In this document: piece after piece, positions 1 to 10,062 of the stretch
Position numbering within the stretch: position 1 is the first letter of the stretch
Layout of the letters: each line of letters starts with the position of its first letter
Source: Vampirovibrio sp.
GTDB taxonomy: Bacteria; Cyanobacteriota; Vampirovibrionia; Vampirovibrionales; JAJTHC01
Length of the DNA: 64,000 bases
Assembly (NCBI GenBank): GCA_024998755.1
Contig: JACEUU010000001.1
Location: 186,001-250,000, forward strand
Direction of reading: 5' to 3'
Program-made: the position numbers and the translations under genes
The notes under the pieces: generated by a model
Databases searched by the model: none
What the model was told of the DNA's origin: nothing
What the model saw: the letters and a program-made list of their open reading frames with translations, nothing else

Positions 1-2
1 AA

Positions 3-2138
3 CAATCTGGCGATATTAGCTTTTTAATGAGTTCTAGACCCGGTAAAGAACACGAAGCCGTTAAAAAACTGTTTGAAGTGCTTGCCACCGTTGAAGAAAA
101 AGGCTTTACTACCAAAGATTTAAAACAGGTGAAAGAAATGCTTTCGCATGACTATCAAGAAGCATTGCAAAACGGCAGTATTGTTTCTCGGTGTATTGGT
201 AGCGAACAATTAACTAATTCACTTTCGTTTTTTACAGACTACACCAAGTACCTAAACGGCGTACCCAAAACCAGTCCTGAATACGCTAAATATGGCGATG
301 GTGTAACCTTGGCAGATTTACAACGAGTGGCTAAAAAATATTTAGCCCTAGATTCCTATGCCTTAGTTTACGCCTTGCCCGGTACGCAACACCAAGAAAG
401 TGAAAAACGCTCTTCTACCGATGGCGTCATGCCCGTTTTCCATGCCGAAGGCACAACCGTTAAACCCGTAGCCACCAAGCAACCTGAGCCTGAAAAGAAA
501 ACACCCCCAGAAACGGGTAAAACGGTTGATAAATTAACGCAGAATACAGAAAAACAAACCACCACATCTGCTACCACCAAGGGGGATCATCCGCCTGCCA
601 AAAGACGGTCGGGTAATACCTCGTTGCAGTTAGAAACGCATCAATCCAACGAAGGGGGCTTCCCTACTATTAAACGCTACCATAGCCCCGAAGAACAAAC
701 TTGGTTAAACGCCCTAGCCAGTTTACCTTCAGATGCTTCGCCCCGTATTCGGAAAATTGACCTTTCCACCCAAGTTCCTAAAGATTTAGGCCCTATTGAA
801 CTGAAAAAACTAAACAACGGCGTGCAAGGATATTTTCAACAAGCCAACCATCGTGCTACTACGACATTGGAAGTGGTATTTCCATTTTCAACCAACGACG
901 AACGAGATATTTATTTAATTGGTTCGTTATTGACTGATTGCAGCCTGCAAAGCAAAGAACGTCAGCAAGTCTTAGCCTCTGAAGGCATCGAAATTTTTGT
1001 GCAAGGCGGTACAGATAAATTCAGCATTGGCATTAAAGGCCCTAAGGGTAGTGAGCCCAAGTTGCTGAATGAATTATTAGAAACCATTGCCCACCCTGTT
1101 ATTGACCGTAAAGAATATGATGCCAATAAGGCAACGGTGCTTGAAAACCTATTAACCTTAGGCAATAAATCTCAATTTAGGCTTGGGGAATTGATGGATA
1201 TTGCCAGTACGGGCATTAGCCATCCATATTCGCACAGTTTGAATCAAGAAATGAGAGATTTACAAAAAGCCACACCCGAAGGCAGTATGAAGCATCTTCA
1301 AAAAGCGTTACTTCACCCCGAACAGTTCCAGTTGGTGATGGTTTCTAGCTTACCCGTTGGGGCTCAAGTAGCGTTGTTGAATGATTCCGTTAAAGCAACG
1401 CAATGGCATACGGTTGCCAACCAACCACTTTATGAAACAAAGGAAACACCACCCGTTACCCCGTTAAATTTAAAAGCCCCTATTTTGGTTTCAAATAACG
1501 CAGCAGAACGCATTTCCATGCAACAAAAGTGGCTAGCCCCCTTGCCTGGTTCAAAAGATGAAGCCGCATTTACCGTGTTAAACCATATGTTGGGTGGCAT
1601 GATGGGCGTTTTCTTTAAAGTAATGCGTACCGAAAAAGGCTTAGTTTACAGCACCAGCACCAGCACAGAACGCAACCCGAAATCTGCTTATTTTACAGTG
1701 GCTGCTGATATCGATTTTGATAAACTGCCCCAAGCACTAGAGGGGTATCAACAAGCCATTGACCAATTAACTTCTGAACCACCTACTTGCGAAGAAGTGG
1801 AACGTGCTAAACGAGACTTGTTGCTTAGTATGCGGTCTACACGGGAAACTTCAACAGGGCTTGAAGCACTCAATAGTTTGGAATTAAAACGAGGGTTGCC
1901 CCCTGTGACTGTAGAAGACCAGTTTAAGCGGTATACGGATGTTACGGCTGAAGATGTAGAACGGGTGGCTAAAACCTATTTAGGCGATGGGGCTTGGACG
2001 TTACAAGGCTTTACCGCCCCTGAAGAGGTACTGAAGCAATATTTCCCGACTGTGCCCATGAAGCCATCTAAAAAGTGGACGTTGGATGCAGTGTTGGCTG
2101 AAACGCCCCCAAAAACCCTACCAGCAGGGTTGAAGTAA
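3..2138 (+). CDS. M16 family zinc-peptidase, C-terminal part (5' partial)
   Basis: The reading frame is open to the window edge, so the gene starts upstream and the ATG at 27 is probably internal. About 120 residues at the N terminus look like the C-terminal half of an M16 (insulinase/processing-peptidase) domain, ending in the usual 'LQRVAKKYL' helix. A Pro/Thr/Lys-rich linker follows (about residues 130-230). A second M16 pair occupies about residues 240-690, with 'GVFFKVMRTEKGLVY' and 'VERVAKTYLG'. M16 proteins are paired clam-shell metallopeptidases; the HxxEH zinc motif normally sits in the first domain, which is outside the window. I see no HxxEH in the visible part, so this half is expected to be structural. 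The next gene begins about 195 bp downstream. Confidence 0.85.
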   Translation, partial: QSGDISFLMSSRPGKEHEAVKKLFEVLATVEEKGFTTKDLKQVKEMLSHDYQEALQNGSIVSRCIGSEQLTNSLSFFTDYTKYLNGVPKTSPEYAKYGDGVTLADLQRVAKKYLALDSYALVYALPGTQHQESEKRSSTDGVMPVFHAEGTTVKPVATKQPEPEKKTPPETGKTVDKLTQNTEKQTTTSATTKGDHPPAKRRSGNTSLQLETHQSNEGGFPTIKRYHSPEEQTWLNALASLPSDASPRIRKIDLSTQVPKDLGPIELKKLNNGVQGYFQQANHRATTTLEVVFPFSTNDERDIYLIGSLLTDCSLQSKERQQVLASEGIEIFVQGGTDKFSIGIKGPKGSEPKLLNELLETIAHPVIDRKEYDANKATVLENLLTLGNKSQFRLGELMDIASTGISHPYSHSLNQEMRDLQKATPEGSMKHLQKALLHPEQFQLVMVSSLPVGAQVALLNDSVKATQWHTVANQPLYETKETPPVTPLNLKAPILVSNNAAERISMQQKWLAPLPGSKDEAAFTVLNHMLGGMMGVFFKVMRTEKGLVYSTSTSTERNPKSAYFTVAADIDFDKLPQALEGYQQAIDQLTSEPPTCEEVERAKRDLLLSMRSTRETSTGLEALNSLELKRGLPPVTVEDQFKRYTDVTAEDVERVAKTYLGDGAWTLQGFTAPEEVLKQYFPTVPMKPSKKWTLDAVLAETPPKTLPAGLK

Positions 2139-2332
2139 TTGACTCTACAATGTAATTATGTTATTTATAGTAACTGGTGTCGGCTTCTTCACTTTAATGA
2201 TAAACTGTTACTTTAAGACAATTTACAAGTAGCATCAATTCCAGCTTTTTTAACGTTTATTCTTCTGTGTGTCAAGTTATTCATTTCAATAGTCTTGGTT
2301 TAACAATTTGATAAGAAAGTTTTCTCTCTCTC

Positions 2333-4105
2333 GTGGGCTTATTTCCTTCTTCAACAACTTACAGAGCAGGCTTTGCAGGCGGTTTTTCCACTCAAGGTAA
2401 AAAGCCGGTGACTCCGTTTGAGGCGAAACCCAGAACCGAGATAGATGAAACATTTACCCATCAAGCCCAGCACAACTATGAACCAGACTCTGAGCAAGTA
2501 AGCCCAACACCGCCTTCAACCGTTGTGATGGTTTCTGACCCCATACTCAATGATAGTCCCACTGGCAAGAAAAAGAAAAAATCGCCCATCGAAATTCCTG
2601 TTGAATTATTGATGTTAGCCGTTTCAGGGTATTTATCTACCCTAAACCCAGCTGTAGCTTCTGTTATTACAGAACAAATTGATACCAGTTTCTTCTGGAA
2701 TTTTAACATTCTAGATTATGCAGGGATGGGCTTCCCTAGGGTATCACGCTCATTGAAGCGGGGTGCTCTACCCTACGACCCTGATACCGACCCTGCAACC
2801 CAAAAACGAGAAGGGCTAGACCAATGGGTCTACATCAAACAACAACAAGCCAAAAACGCCAATTGGGATAATTTATGGGAAGAATTTTTACGAGAATGTC
2901 AAAATTCCCCAGGGGCATTGCTGCTACCCGCCCTATTATTTACCGCCATTCCCCTAACAAGCCGGTTTACAGGCTTCCCCGCTGGCAGAAGAGCCTTCCA
3001 AGTAGGCGGAAAAGATATTGATACCAACCATATTCAACCCTTTATCAGCTATTTAGACCAAGTGAAAGCTGAAAACCCAACGATGCCAACCCAAGTGGAT
3101 GAACGTAAGCAATTGCTCAGCGGGTACTATCAATCGTTATTCGAACAGAAAAATCAGGATTTTTTAAAGGCGGAATTACCACCGCTTTCAATGGCTGTTA
3201 ACAAACCCGTTACACTCTTTCCGTTGTTACGGGGTATTAAAGAACGCCCCTCAGAATCTATCTACACCTTAACACCCAAACAATTAGAAGGCCTAACGGA
3301 GCAAAAAATGCCATCGCTCAATAGCGAAGGGGTGGATTTAACCGTTGGCGGTATTACCTTCAAAGTGGAACGCCACCCTTCCCCAGATTTTGCCAAAGCC
3401 AACGCCTTTATGCTTTCTACAAAAGACCCTGTAACCGTTGAACAATTAAGCAAAGCTTGGGCAGATGCGTTAGCGAATTTAACCGCCTTCCAGTTGGAAC
3501 ATGACGGCGTTGCCAAAGCAACCTTCCCATGGGGTAGCAACAAGCACTTACATACCCAACACCAAAGCCTCATGCACCAATACGTGCTATTAACCAATAT
3601 GTTAGATGTTGGTGTTGAAGTGGCTAATAAGCAATTAGGGGCTAGTTCCCATGAAAACCCCAGCCAATTGAATTTAGGTGGGCAAGCTGCGAAGGATAAA
3701 GCCTTTAAGGTGAAAAGTTTTATGAGCTTTGCAAACCAAGCCGATAAAGTGCAAGATGTGATAGTCGCTGCCTTCAAAAAATTAGATAAAGCCAACGCCA
3801 CAGTTGAGCCAACGGTGGATAATTTTGTACACGCACTTAAACAAACCCAACACACCATGGGAGCCATCAAATTTGTGGTTACCATCGGGTCAGCCATCTG
3901 GATGTCATGGTGGATGTGGACGCTGGCACACATTTTACAAGCGGGTAGAGCCTACCCCGCTAACCGCCTAGTACGAAGTGAAGGAGTGCGAAGCGAAGGG
4001 GTGCAAAATAAACTAACCCCTCCTTCACAAACCAACCCCAGTAAGCCCAACCCACCTGCTGTCCAAAAAACGGAAGTAATCCCAACGGAGGGTGCATTGG
4101 CATGA
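2333..4105 (+). CDS. Membrane protein of unknown function, first of a coupled pair
   Basis: I do not recognise a family. The 590-residue frame opens with GTG at 2333; no ATG start precedes the well-conserved-looking part, and the ribosome site is weak, so the start is uncertain. Hydrophobic segments occur near residues 85-110 ('LLMLAVSGYLSTLNPAVASV'), near 200 ('ALLLPALLFTAIPLTSRF') and near 530 ('FVVTIGSAIWMSWWMWTL'), followed by a Pro-rich polar tail. The stop overlaps the start of the next gene by 4 nt (ATGA), which implies translational coupling. The two products have similar size and membrane layout and may be divergent paralogues or partners. Confidence 0.65.
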   Translation: MGLFPSSTTYRAGFAGGFSTQGKKPVTPFEAKPRTEIDETFTHQAQHNYEPDSEQVSPTPPSTVVMVSDPILNDSPTGKKKKKSPIEIPVELLMLAVSGYLSTLNPAVASVITEQIDTSFFWNFNILDYAGMGFPRVSRSLKRGALPYDPDTDPATQKREGLDQWVYIKQQQAKNANWDNLWEEFLRECQNSPGALLLPALLFTAIPLTSRFTGFPAGRRAFQVGGKDIDTNHIQPFISYLDQVKAENPTMPTQVDERKQLLSGYYQSLFEQKNQDFLKAELPPLSMAVNKPVTLFPLLRGIKERPSESIYTLTPKQLEGLTEQKMPSLNSEGVDLTVGGITFKVERHPSPDFAKANAFMLSTKDPVTVEQLSKAWADALANLTAFQLEHDGVAKATFPWGSNKHLHTQHQSLMHQYVLLTNMLDVGVEVANKQLGASSHENPSQLNLGGQAAKDKAFKVKSFMSFANQADKVQDVIVAAFKKLDKANATVEPTVDNFVHALKQTQHTMGAIKFVVTIGSAIWMSWWMWTLAHILQAGRAYPANRLVRSEGVRSEGVQNKLTPPSQTNPSKPNPPAVQKTEVIPTEGALA

Positions 4106-6027
4106 TGATGATGATGAGCAGTACCAATCCGTTTCAGAATTCCGTGTCGAATACCCTGCATTCCTTAGGGAATTGGACCTACGACTTAAACGAACGTGGC
4201 AAACGTAGAGCCGTGCAACTGCGTGCAGAAGCGGAAGCAGCACCTAGCTTTCTAAAGCCCGTTGCTAAAGCCGCCGCTTCCCCATTAGCCACCTTGTTAA
4301 CCAATGGCACCAAAACAAATTTTGACCATTTTAGCTTTACACCCGAATTAGGCGGTTTTACTATTCCGCATTTACCGTTAATGGCTACTCTCATCATGTT
4401 TTATGGTTTTATGATGCCAGCCCGTGTAGATTCCGAACTAAAACGAGCCGATAATTTAACCCCGCAAGAACAAGCAAACGAAGGCTTCCTTAACAAAGGT
4501 GTTCGGCAAATAATTAAACTATTTTACCGAGAGGGTACAATTAAAACCGATTCAAAAACAAACCCAGATAATAACGTGAACACCGTGGATGTTCGACCTG
4601 TTCGAGATGTTATTATTCGAGATATGCTGTCAATTTCGTTGTTCTTGTTTGCTTTAGAACCCGCCCAGCAACTGCTACGGGTTAAAAAACAAAATGATGG
4701 CGGTCTGTTTTCTTTTGGTAAAAACAATACCCAGCCCGTTTTAGCTATTATGGATAGACCTTGGAGCCCTAATGGGGAAATGGAAGCGTGGTCTTACGAA
4801 AAAACCAATAGACTCTACCAGCTCAATAATTTAAAGGCTACTGAAAATTTTGCGAATTTATTTGGGGGTAATACTTATAACCGGCATAGTGCGGAAATTT
4901 TCCGTCGGGCGGTTACACCCATCAATTTGTATACGGAAGACGCCACTTTCAAAACCGCTACAGATGGAACCATTGGGCAACTGCATCAAATAGGCACACG
5001 GCAAAATGCGTTAACCAATGCCTTTAAAAAATACTACCAAGACCATGAATTAACCCACAAAAAGCAGTTAGGTATCGATGAAAACTTGGCTCTTAGTTTG
5101 TTGTTTGAAAAACTACCGACCTTAAAAAACCACGAAAACGTGGAGACTTTCGCCCAAGTTGCGTTAATAGCTGAAGTAGTAAAGGCAAAAGAAATCATTC
5201 AGCAAAAAATAAAAGACTCACTAACAGTAGCTGGGTTTGATTTAGGTGCATTAGAAAGCTTGAAAGCGGGTGAATCCGGCAAGGGGGTTCATCATACCCA
5301 TAAACCGTTTGCTGAAAGCTTCCTAAAAGCCTATCATGAAGGCGATAGAGAAGCGTATCATAAAATGATGCTACTGGCTTCAAATGTAGGTGGCTTTGTG
5401 GATAGTGTGGTTGAAAAACAGGGTAAAAGTGGGTCTGAAAGTAGATTTGACCGGTACGGTAAGGCTTGGGGTAGCTTACAAGGCTTGCAGGATTTACTGC
5501 CTCAATACCATTTATTACGCCACACAGAAACAATGCTAAAAGAAGAATCACCCACTACGAGGGCTAGTGAAACAGGCTTTTTAGCCGGCGTTAAAGGCTT
5601 GTTTAGTCATTCAAAACAGGCGTTAGCCGGTATTGAACAATTAGACTTGATTACCAAAAAAGCCCGTAGTAGTGGAAAAGCCGTTGGGGTTAAAAACTTG
5701 TTTGGTAAAGTGACAGATACCTTCAACCCCACGGAAGTATTTAAAGATTTTGCTAGAAGCATGAAAGCACCGGTTGATTGGATGACGTTTGTGTTAGTAG
5801 CAGGGGTTATTGGCTTTGTGCCCGTGTGGATTAACCAAGTTTATACAGATTTAGAATTTAAGCTAAAGCACGCAAAAGATAAAACCCCGCCTGCGGGGCC
5901 TGAACCTTTAGAAGAAGATTTAGAGGCGTTTGATTATTTGCCCATCGTGCCAAAATCTGGTCCGAAGCCGGTGCCAACTGCTATTACAATGCATAGGTTT
6001 CAAGATTTAGCCAATAATCAATCTTAA
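4102..6027 (+). CDS. Membrane protein of unknown function, second of a coupled pair
   Basis: A 641-residue protein without a recognisable family. It starts with five consecutive ATG codons that overlap the upstream stop, so re-initiation is likely. Hydrophobic segments lie near residues 92-110 ('LMATLIMFYGFMMP'), near 175 ('MLSISLFLFALEPAQQLL') and near 560 ('WMTFVLVAGVIGFVPVWI'), with a long mostly helical polar middle region. Like the upstream gene it ends in a Pro-rich acidic/polar tail. Both proteins probably sit in the cytoplasmic membrane with a large soluble domain between distant TM segments. A GC-rich repeat element follows the stop. Confidence 0.7.
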   Translation: MMMMMSSTNPFQNSVSNTLHSLGNWTYDLNERGKRRAVQLRAEAEAAPSFLKPVAKAAASPLATLLTNGTKTNFDHFSFTPELGGFTIPHLPLMATLIMFYGFMMPARVDSELKRADNLTPQEQANEGFLNKGVRQIIKLFYREGTIKTDSKTNPDNNVNTVDVRPVRDVIIRDMLSISLFLFALEPAQQLLRVKKQNDGGLFSFGKNNTQPVLAIMDRPWSPNGEMEAWSYEKTNRLYQLNNLKATENFANLFGGNTYNRHSAEIFRRAVTPINLYTEDATFKTATDGTIGQLHQIGTRQNALTNAFKKYYQDHELTHKKQLGIDENLALSLLFEKLPTLKNHENVETFAQVALIAEVVKAKEIIQQKIKDSLTVAGFDLGALESLKAGESGKGVHHTHKPFAESFLKAYHEGDREAYHKMMLLASNVGGFVDSVVEKQGKSGSESRFDRYGKAWGSLQGLQDLLPQYHLLRHTETMLKEESPTTRASETGFLAGVKGLFSHSKQALAGIEQLDLITKKARSSGKAVGVKNLFGKVTDTFNPTEVFKDFARSMKAPVDWMTFVLVAGVIGFVPVWINQVYTDLEFKLKHAKDKTPPAGPEPLEEDLEAFDYLPIVPKSGPKPVPTAITMHRFQDLANNQS

Positions 6028-6060
6028 TACCCATTAAACGATTAATAGTGTCTTTTAAAA

Positions 6061-6279
6061 TCGATTGTCGTTCCTAGCTTTCGCTGGCTGGTTTGTCAGG
6101 GGGTTGCGGTTTGGCAACCCCCTGACACCCCCAGCAAACTTAGGGGTAAACCCCTAAGAACCCCCAAAAAGCCACCCGCCTATGCCACCAGAAGGGCATT
6201 GACGGCGGGATGTTCTTTTTGCACCTCCGGTGGACGGAACGCATCGACGACTGCAGAGCAAACGCGATGGTCGTTCCTA
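6061..6279 (+). repeat. GC-rich intergenic repeat, copy A
   Basis: Copy A of an element also found at 22458-22631, 34603-34849 and 39723-39974. Its ends carry the same short sequence in direct orientation (CGATTGTCGTTCCTA and CGATGGTCGTTCCTA). The interior contains a very strong hairpin (GTCAGGGGGTTG pairing with CAACCCCCTGAC) and a conserved part with 'GGACGGAACGCATCGACGA'. It lies between convergent genes and may act as a transcription barrier or terminator; that role is inference. Confidence 0.8.
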
Positions 6280-6320
6280 CTGCTTGGTTGGTACTCAATT
6301 TAATAATTTCAATAATAAAA

Positions 6321-9002
6321 TTACTGAGACCGTAAGGATTTTAAAATCGATGCTTTGACTGCTAACTGGGCAGGAGACCATCCGCCAAGTAAAGCCCCTA
6401 ACGCAACGCCTAAAAACGTTTGCCCCGCCAATACCCAAGAAAATTGTAAGGGCACAGTCCACCCAAACGATTGGTAATTAAGCACATGAACTAAAATTAC
6501 CGCTAGCCCACAACCTACCATAATGCCGCCACCACCACCAAAAAAAGCCAACAATAAGGCTTGGCTTAGTACAACCGCCCGAATTTGTCTGCCTTGAAAG
6601 CCTATGACCTTCAAAATCGCCAATTCTTGTTGAGATTCTAATACCAAAGTCCACAAGGTATTTAAAACCGTCAACAAGGCAATGCCTAACGCCACTGCCT
6701 GCATCACATAAGTAATGGCAAAGGTTTGGTCAAACACCCGAAGTACCTCTTCCCGCAATTGCTGATTGGTGCGGATGCTCAATAACTGGGTGGGTGGCAA
6801 TACCTTCAGCAAGGCGGTTTTCACCGTATCTGCAGAAACATTTGGTTGCACATAAACTGAGGCACTCGTGTTTTGACCAACCATAGACCCATCAAAGCGT
6901 TCATACAATTGCCGAGGAATAATAACATACCCTTGTTCGCTAGCGTAATCAAAATAAACGCCTTCAACCGTCAAATTTAAATTTCCCTTTGGGGTTGGTA
7001 AGGTTAGTTTATCGCCTTGAACCAGATGATGCTTCATTGCAAAGGGTTCAGAAACAATCGCCCCATAAACCGCATTTTTAGGCTGTTTTGCCAACGCTAC
7101 TACCCTAGTAATCACGCTACGGGTGGCTTCACCGTTGACAAATTTCACGTTCCCGTGTTCTGCAAATAAATCCATCCTCCCCAAACCCAATTTATAGGGT
7201 TGTCCTTGGTAGGTTGCGTCTAATTCCAAGAAATTATCGACTGCTGCAACGCCTGCCACAGATCGAATTAATTCAACGGTTTCATTGCTTAAGCGTCCGC
7301 CCCCACGGCTCATTTCATGGGTGTAGGGCTGAATAAATAAATCTGCTTTAAGCGATTGTAACACCCACAATTGCACGCTGGAACGAAAACTGCCAATTAG
7401 CAACGAAAGACTAACCAATAAGGCGATAGAAACCATCACGCTGGCACACGCCGTAGCCGTTCGGTTCAACGCCCCTGAAAATAACGCCAACGCCGCTGGA
7501 GTCCAGACCCAATTAGCAGGCAGAATGGGTTGCAACCAAACAATTGTGTTTTTAATAACCCACGGCAAGCAAAAAGCAGACCCTAATAATAACAATTTTG
7601 TGGCAATATAACCTGCAATCGGTACGCCATCAACGGCTGGTAGAAACGCTAAAATCACTGAAAAAACAATGAATACACCCCCCAGTTTGAGCCATTTAAC
7701 CGTATTCAATTGGGCTTTTACTTGGCTACCCTGCGGACGCACCGCTTCCGCAGGTTGAACGGCTAAAGCTTCTTTTGTAGGGAAATAAGCCCCCACCCAA
7801 GTGGTAGCAATACCCAGCCCAATAGCCACCCAAGGCAACCATGGGGGAATTATCAATCCCGCAGAACCCACGCCCGTATAAATAGCTTGTAGGGTTTGCG
7901 AAACGGCTTGGCTCATGCCGGAAAGCATCAGTAAGCCCAATCCTAAGCCCAAAACAGACCCCACCAACCCTAACAGCGTAGCTTCTGCTAATAATAGTAG
8001 TTGTAGCAAGCGTTTAGGTGTACCAATAACCAATAGCGTGGCTAGTTCGGGTTTTCTTCTAACCATAACAACGTTCAAGGTATTGTAAATTAAAAAAGCC
8101 CCAACCAACAAGGCAATTAAGCTTAATGCCGTTAAATTAATTTGGTAAGATTTCAGCAGGGTTTCCACCCGTTGGCCTCTGCGTTGTGGCGGTTGCAAAC
8201 TGACCGTTGAAGCTGGTAATACCTGCTTAATTTTAGGTAGAACAGAAGCTTCTAACGCTTTAGGCACAATTAAACTAACCCTAGAAAGCCTACCGGCTTG
8301 GTTTAACAATGGTTGCACGGTGGCTAAATCTGCAATAACACAATCGCCCCCAGAAGACCCACCAACGCCTTTAGCTTGGAGAATTCCCGTTACCTGTAAT
8401 GGTTCAACCGTGGTATTAACAAGTAATGAAAACCGGCTACCCACAGTCAATCCATGGCGTTTGGCTAGCGTTTCACCCACCAACACATGATTGCCATTTT
8501 GAAATAACTGAAACCAATTAATTGGAGCTTGCCCTGCGACCCACTGCACCGAATCGGTCGTTTTGTTTTGCACCATATCCACACCCAAAATAGAAACCAC
8601 TTCCGCGGTGGGAACTAAGGGTTCGGATTTATTGAGCGATGGGTTCACCCATAAGCCTTGACCTTCAAGCACTGGGGCTATTTTAACGGCTTCATCGGTT
8701 TGAGCTTCTAATTCGTAAAGCGGACGCAACACCTGTTCATCTAACGTCGGCACGGCGGTGGGTACTACTTCCCAATTACTAGAGCCCGCAACTTCTGTAA
8801 TGCCCGCCTTAAAGGCATCCATAGCAGACCATGTGGCAGCGTTCATGGCTAAAACCACGGCAACCCCAAGGGCAATGCCTAGCACGGTTAAACTGGTTCG
8901 CCACGGGGTGGCCAAGGCAGAACGTAAATTCCACTGAAGGAACAATTGCCATGCCAAGCCTATTTTTTTTTGCCAAGTAGGAGTGGTTTCTACAGTTTGC
9001 AT
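6321..9002 (-). CDS. FtsX-family ABC transporter permease
   Basis: An 893-residue permease with two FtsX/MacB-like halves. The N-terminal TM near residue 30 ('LTVLGIALGVAVVLAMNAA') is followed by a MacB periplasmic-core-like domain and a three-TM FtsX block (about residues 285-410). Two further TMs lead to a second periplasmic domain and a final FtsX block (about 770-885). Duplicated FtsX permeases of this length are typical of LolCE/MacB-like and lipoprotein or antimicrobial-peptide exporters. The gene starts 2 nt after the stop of the ATPase gene, so the two form one operon. The substrate cannot be read from the sequence. Confidence 0.88.
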   Translation of the reverse strand: MQTVETTPTWQKKIGLAWQLFLQWNLRSALATPWRTSLTVLGIALGVAVVLAMNAATWSAMDAFKAGITEVAGSSNWEVVPTAVPTLDEQVLRPLYELEAQTDEAVKIAPVLEGQGLWVNPSLNKSEPLVPTAEVVSILGVDMVQNKTTDSVQWVAGQAPINWFQLFQNGNHVLVGETLAKRHGLTVGSRFSLLVNTTVEPLQVTGILQAKGVGGSSGGDCVIADLATVQPLLNQAGRLSRVSLIVPKALEASVLPKIKQVLPASTVSLQPPQRRGQRVETLLKSYQINLTALSLIALLVGAFLIYNTLNVVMVRRKPELATLLVIGTPKRLLQLLLLAEATLLGLVGSVLGLGLGLLMLSGMSQAVSQTLQAIYTGVGSAGLIIPPWLPWVAIGLGIATTWVGAYFPTKEALAVQPAEAVRPQGSQVKAQLNTVKWLKLGGVFIVFSVILAFLPAVDGVPIAGYIATKLLLLGSAFCLPWVIKNTIVWLQPILPANWVWTPAALALFSGALNRTATACASVMVSIALLVSLSLLIGSFRSSVQLWVLQSLKADLFIQPYTHEMSRGGGRLSNETVELIRSVAGVAAVDNFLELDATYQGQPYKLGLGRMDLFAEHGNVKFVNGEATRSVITRVVALAKQPKNAVYGAIVSEPFAMKHHLVQGDKLTLPTPKGNLNLTVEGVYFDYASEQGYVIIPRQLYERFDGSMVGQNTSASVYVQPNVSADTVKTALLKVLPPTQLLSIRTNQQLREEVLRVFDQTFAITYVMQAVALGIALLTVLNTLWTLVLESQQELAILKVIGFQGRQIRAVVLSQALLLAFFGGGGGIMVGCGLAVILVHVLNYQSFGWTVPLQFSWVLAGQTFLGVALGALLGGWSPAQLAVKASILKSLRSQ

Positions 9003-9004
9003 TG

Positions 9005-9727
9005 TTAAGCCAGCACCTCTGTATGCAAAGGTTTAAGTGGCTCATCTTGCACCAAAACGCCGTCTCGTAACCGAAGTAGCCTATCGGTTTGCCGTGCCAA
9101 TTCTTCGCTATGGGTTGCCATGATAATGCTTGTACCTTGTGCGAATGCCAGTTCTTTCAAAATGGTCATTACGGCTTCCCCGCTGGCGGAATCCAAATTA
9201 CCCGTAGGTTCATCTGCTAAAACTAAAAAAGGCTTGTGAATGAGGGCTCGAACGACGGCAGCCCGTTGTTGTTCGCCACCCGAAAGCTGAGGCGGAGCAG
9301 CTTTTGCCCGATGGCTTAAGCCCACTTTCCCCAGCCAATCCATCGCCACAGCGTGGGCTTGGTGGTTTGAAACGCCATTAAGTAACAAGGGTAAAGAAAC
9401 ATTTTCTAGCACGCTAAGAGTGGGTAGTAGGTTAAAAAACTGAAAGACAAAACCCAACTGCTGTTGACGAAACAACGCTAATTCGGCTTCAGAAAAAGCG
9501 GAAATAACCGCCCCATTGACCCGAACTGTTCCGCTAGTTGGGGTGTCTAAAGCACCTAATAAGTGCAGCAAGGTACTTTTCCCGCACCCGCTAGGCCCCA
9601 TTAGGGAAACAAACGACCCTTTTTCAACAGTAAACGAAACGCTTTTCAGCACAGCAGGTTCGCTAAGTTGGTACTGTTTAGATAAATTTTCAACAATAAT
9701 TAACGATGAAGAACACGAGTTGGGCAT
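9005..9727 (-). CDS. ABC transporter ATP-binding protein (LolD/MacB-like)
   Basis: A 240-residue ATPase, full length for the LolD/MacB/FtsE group. Visible motifs are Walker A 'GPSGCGKST', signature 'LSGGEQQR', Walker B 'LVLADEPTGNLD' and the switch histidine in 'MATHSEEL'. It powers the FtsX-type permease encoded immediately downstream in the same operon. The complex most likely exports or extracts a hydrophobic substrate from the cytoplasmic membrane rather than pumping through the membrane like a classical importer. No membrane-fusion partner gene lies next to it in this window. Confidence 0.92.
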   Translation of the reverse strand: MPNSCSSSLIIVENLSKQYQLSEPAVLKSVSFTVEKGSFVSLMGPSGCGKSTLLHLLGALDTPTSGTVRVNGAVISAFSEAELALFRQQQLGFVFQFFNLLPTLSVLENVSLPLLLNGVSNHQAHAVAMDWLGKVGLSHRAKAAPPQLSGGEQQRAAVVRALIHKPFLVLADEPTGNLDSASGEAVMTILKELAFAQGTSIIMATHSEELARQTDRLLRLRDGVLVQDEPLKPLHTEVLA

Positions 9728-9881
9728 GGTTAGAAAGCTTTCATAACAACAAAAAAGAAATGATGTTTTTACCTTACCATGCCTTCAGTATTGATACTAT
9801 GAGGTTTCTTTTCGTAACAAGATGTCAATTTTTAGTAATAAATGGTTTTTATTGAAATGAATTCAACCGAAACCATTATTA

Positions 9882-10025
9882 ATACCAATTTCAAATAGAA
9901 ATGTCGTCAGCGTCTACGTTGTTACCGGCAATTAAAAAATCCTCAATGTACGTCTGTGTACACCTGCGGTTTTTTACTTGCCAGTGCTAGTATCCATCTA
10001 ACGCTATTCCCATTTGAAAATGGTA
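9882..10025. mobile_element. IS630-related MITE, copy M1 (diverged)
   Basis: About 144 bp, starting ATACCAATTT and ending AATGGTA, flanked by TA at 9880-9881 and 10026-10027. It contains the family's interior signature (AAAAATCCTCAATGTACGTC and GTACACCTGCGGTTTTTTAC, which pair with each other). The termini match those of the IS630-type element at 45991-47074. No coding capacity. The right end reads TGGTATAAC, an extended -10-like sequence pointing at the gene that starts at 10063. It occupies most of the roughly 300 bp gap upstream of that gene. Confidence 0.8.
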
Positions 10026-10062
10026 TAACATGACCGAACACCATAAGGGATATTTTGAACCA

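Noticed and set aside
3262-3933. 223-codon minus-strand frame inside the orphan membrane-protein gene
   Set aside because: Cys/Ser/Trp-rich shadow composition and no start signal, opposite a well-formed coding frame.
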